From a virus, in IMG/VR virus record IMGVR_UViG_3300006101_000574, positions 1 to 20,042 of that record: a stretch of 20,042 bases of DNA; one strand, 5' to 3'. Every line of letters begins with the position of its first letter. The stretch's first letter is position 1. Under the pieces are notes generated by a model. It saw nothing but the letters and a program-made list of their open reading frames with translations. It was not told where the DNA came from and made no database searches. A program made the translations under genes and the position numbers. Of the stretch, positions 18,619-20,042 are shown one piece after another.

Positions 18619-19804
18619 AGATTTCACTTAGGGCCTGTACTAGGTCCTCAATCATACCATCATCATGAAACGGAGTAGGTGCAAAACGCAACCGCTCCGT
18701 TCCCACATCAACTGTAGGCGAGTTTATAGGTTGTACATAAATGTTAAAATCATTTAGTAAATCATCGCTCATGGCTTTACATTTTTTAGCATCGCCTATT
18801 AGCACAGGTACAATGTGCTCTGTGGCACATTCCATTACAGGAATACCAGCTGCTCGCAATCTATGTTTTAATTTACGAGCTCGCTCTTGATGTTTCTCTC
18901 TTAGCTCATTGTGATCTTTAAGATATTTGATAGCTGCGAGTGCTCCTGCACAGGTAACAGGACTCATACTTGTTGTAAAAATAAAACCTGCTGACATTAA
19001 GCGAATAGCATCTAGTACAATAGCATCTCCTGCAACATAACCACCTTGTACTCCATAGGCTTTGCCCAGGGTTCCGTTAATAAAATCTATGCGTCCTTCT
19101 AGACCCAGTTGCTCTACCTTACCGGCGCCGGTTGCACCATATAAACCCACAGCGTGTACTTCATCGATGTAGGTCATTGCTTCATATTTGTCTGCTAGAT
19201 CGCATATTTCTTTAATCAATCCTACATCACCGTCCATTGAATATACGGATTCAAATACTATGCAAGGTATATTGCCAGCTGCCTTACTGGCTTTTAATTT
19301 TGCTTCTAGATCTTCTAGATTATTGTGTTCAAATACACTTTTGGCTGCACGGCTATGCAGTATGCCTACCACTAGACTATTGTGATTATTCTGATCACTG
19401 ACGAATTCTATATTAGGAATGATCTTACTTAGAGCAATTAGAGTCCATTCGTTGGCCACATAGGCTGAACTAAACAGCAGTGCCCGACTCTTGTTATGTA
19501 GCTGTGCTAGCTCGTGTTCTAGGGCCACATGATAATGACTAGTGCCTCCAATGTTGCGGGTACCACCTGATCCTGCACCAGTCATATCTAGAGCAGTGTG
19601 CATGGCATCTAGTACAACTTTATGCTGACCCATACCTAAATAATCGTTTGAGCACCAGTTAACAATGTTTTTGATGTTGTATGGGCCGTACCAAATTGCT
19701 TTGGGAAAGTCACCGCGCTCACGTATAATGTCGTTGAAAACACGATATTTGCCGTTGTCTTTTAGAGTTTTTATCAGGTTAATGAATGGTTCTTTGTTTA
19801 TCAT
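18602..19804 (-). CDS. hemA: 5-aminolevulinate synthase (ALAS)
   Basis: Full-length (400 aa) PLP enzyme that condenses glycine and succinyl-CoA to 5-aminolevulinate, first step of the C4 heme pathway. Motifs: [10 protein letters not shown] (51-60); [13 protein letters not shown] (76-88), which carries the Thr typical of ALAS over other alpha-oxoamine synthases; SDQNNHNS (H141); [11 protein letters not shown] (D214, H217); NGTLGKAYG with the PLP lysine K248; and the C-terminal [16 protein letters not shown]. Numbering coincides with Rhodobacter capsulatus ALAS. Small changes from the usual text are SSAYV for SGYV and HNS for HAS. Nothing is missing, so activity is likely. A late-type box stands seven bases before the ATG, so it is made late, perhaps to feed heme or corrinoid synthesis. 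HemA-type ALAS occurs mainly in alphaproteobacteria. Confidence 0.93.
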   Translation of the reverse strand: MINKEPFINLIKTLKDNGKYRVFNDIIRERGDFPKAIWYGPYNIKNIVNWCSNDYLGMGQHKVVLDAMHTALDMTGAGSGGTRNIGGTSHYHVALEHELAQLHNKSRALLFSSAYVANEWTLIALSKIIPNIEFVSDQNNHNSLVVGILHSRAAKSVFEHNNLEDLEAKLKASKAAGNIPCIVFESVYSMDGDVGLIKEICDLADKYEAMTYIDEVHAVGLYGATGAGKVEQLGLEGRIDFINGTLGKAYGVQGGYVAGDAIVLDAIRLMSAGFIFTTSMSPVTCAGALAAIKYLKDHNELREKHQERARKLKHRLRAAGIPVMECATEHIVPVLIGDAKKCKAMSDDLLNDFNIYVQPINSPTVDVGTERLRFAPTPFHDDGMIEDLVQALSEIFKRTY

Positions 19805-19811
19805 AGTCCAG

Positions 19812-19819
19812 TATTTAAA
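19812..19819 (-). promoter_or_regulatory. T4-type late promoter box for ALAS
   Basis: On the minus strand TTTAAATA, seven of eight matches to TATAAATA, ends seven bases before the ALAS ATG (19804). The T4-spaced start near 19806 leaves a two-base leader and there is no Shine-Dalgarno. Confidence 0.6.
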
Positions 19820-19826
19820 CTAAATA
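19819..19826 (+). promoter_or_regulatory. T4-type late promoter box for the rightmost gene
   Basis: ACTAAATA (six of eight matches) with an expected start near 19832, just before the AGAGGA ribosome site of the gene at 19846. It abuts the ALAS box, giving a back-to-back divergent pair. Confidence 0.5.
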
Positions 19827-19845
19827 TACATAGAGGACTGAATTC

Positions 19846-20042
19846 ATGGCAAAGAACGGCATTTCAACACTATCAACCAAGCAAGCACGGCAATTAGCTA
19901 AACTTGACATCGCTTCAGCAAAACGCCAAGGTAAAGTAGTTGCCGCCAACGGAACAATTTCAGGTAGTGCTGATCCTACTAAGAATTACTATCGTTCTAG
20001 AGCTTTTTATGATATTACACAGTTACCTACACAGTACAACGG
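19846..20042 (+). CDS. hypothetical protein, 3' end outside window
   Basis: ATG with AGAGGA about seven bases upstream. The 65 visible residues (MAKNGISTLSTKQARQLAKL, then IASAKRQGK and SADPTKNYYRSRAFYDITQL) are basic, with a helical start and an N-P-T-K-N-Y-Y turn, ending PTQYN at the window edge. I recall similar N termini among small T4-like marine phage proteins, but no function is known. Late-type expression is suggested by the box at 19819. Confidence 0.7.
   Translation, partial: MAKNGISTLSTKQARQLAKLDIASAKRQGKVVAANGTISGSADPTKNYYRSRAFYDITQLPTQYN

Noticed and set aside
19805-19839. AGTCC...GGACT inverted repeat that could hide the ribosome site of the gene at 19846
   Set aside because: The symmetry is mostly explained by two late promoter boxes facing opposite ways; the outer stem is only five pairs with mismatches inside, so it is weaker than the 14499-14526 case.
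1-20042. tRNA genes, CRISPR arrays, insertion sequences or integrase/attachment sites
   Set aside because: No cloverleaf with a TTCGA-type arm, no regularly spaced direct repeats, and no transposase- or integrase-like protein was found by reading.

Overview
This window looks like part of a large T4-like (myovirus-type) bacteriophage genome. Three things point that way. The genes are tightly packed and mostly tiny, joined by ATGA, TAATG, TTGA or GTGA stop/start overlaps. There are near-consensus host sigma70 promoters in the left half. In the right half, boxes resembling the T4 late promoter (TATAAATA) sit directly upstream of genes. A phage copy of 5-aminolevulinate synthase (C4/Shemin heme pathway) and a YqgE/AlgH-family gene suggest an alphaproteobacterial host, but this is inference. 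No terminase, capsid, tail or replication gene falls in the window, so the exact phage group cannot be fixed here.

Layout. (1) 1-3819, minus strand: two operons of small genes. One starts at the divergent promoter near 3851-3879 (zinc-binding and one-helix membrane minicistrons, a CDGSH-like cysteine protein) and continues through a winged-helix gene with its own promoter and a terminator at 2137-2162. The second runs from 2100 down and holds a small membrane protein, two 2OG-Fe(II) oxygenase-like proteins and two hypothetical proteins. (2) 3894-8088, plus strand: a long early-type operon of at least 15 very small genes, starting with a SWIM zinc-finger protein. At least seven share a degenerate C-terminal signature (aromatic/acidic stretch followed by WFxL[RK]W), so much of this block appears to be an array of diverged paralogues. 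(3) 8071-10624: a three-gene cassette with its own promoter: a ParB/DGQHR-like protein, an HNH/endonuclease VII-like protein and a PD-(D/E)XK-like protein. (4) 10623-18618, plus strand, late-type: heptose-epimerase-like SDR, a candidate internal (capsid-packaged) protein, a peptidoglycan-binding/transglycosylase protein, a YqgE/AlgH protein, an HNH nuclease, a DUF454 membrane protein, an exported NUC1-type nuclease, a coiled-coil protein, a HAD phosphatase with a basic tail, a lipoprotein and a small helical protein. (5) 18602-19804, minus: full-length ALAS, expressed from a late-type promoter back-to-back with that of the next plus gene (19846-end, partial).

How it may work together. The left and middle blocks look like early host-takeover genes read by host RNA polymerase. 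The right block looks like late functions (virion-packaged enzymes, lysis or envelope proteins, metabolism). Three or four late boxes stand so close to the ATG that mRNAs would be almost leaderless. At the exported nuclease the box lies inside a hairpin that covers the ribosome-binding site, an arrangement known from T4 late genes such as e. The most unusual content is the minicistron array (4786-8088), the ParB-like/HNH/PD-(D/E)XK cassette, and the late-expressed ALAS.
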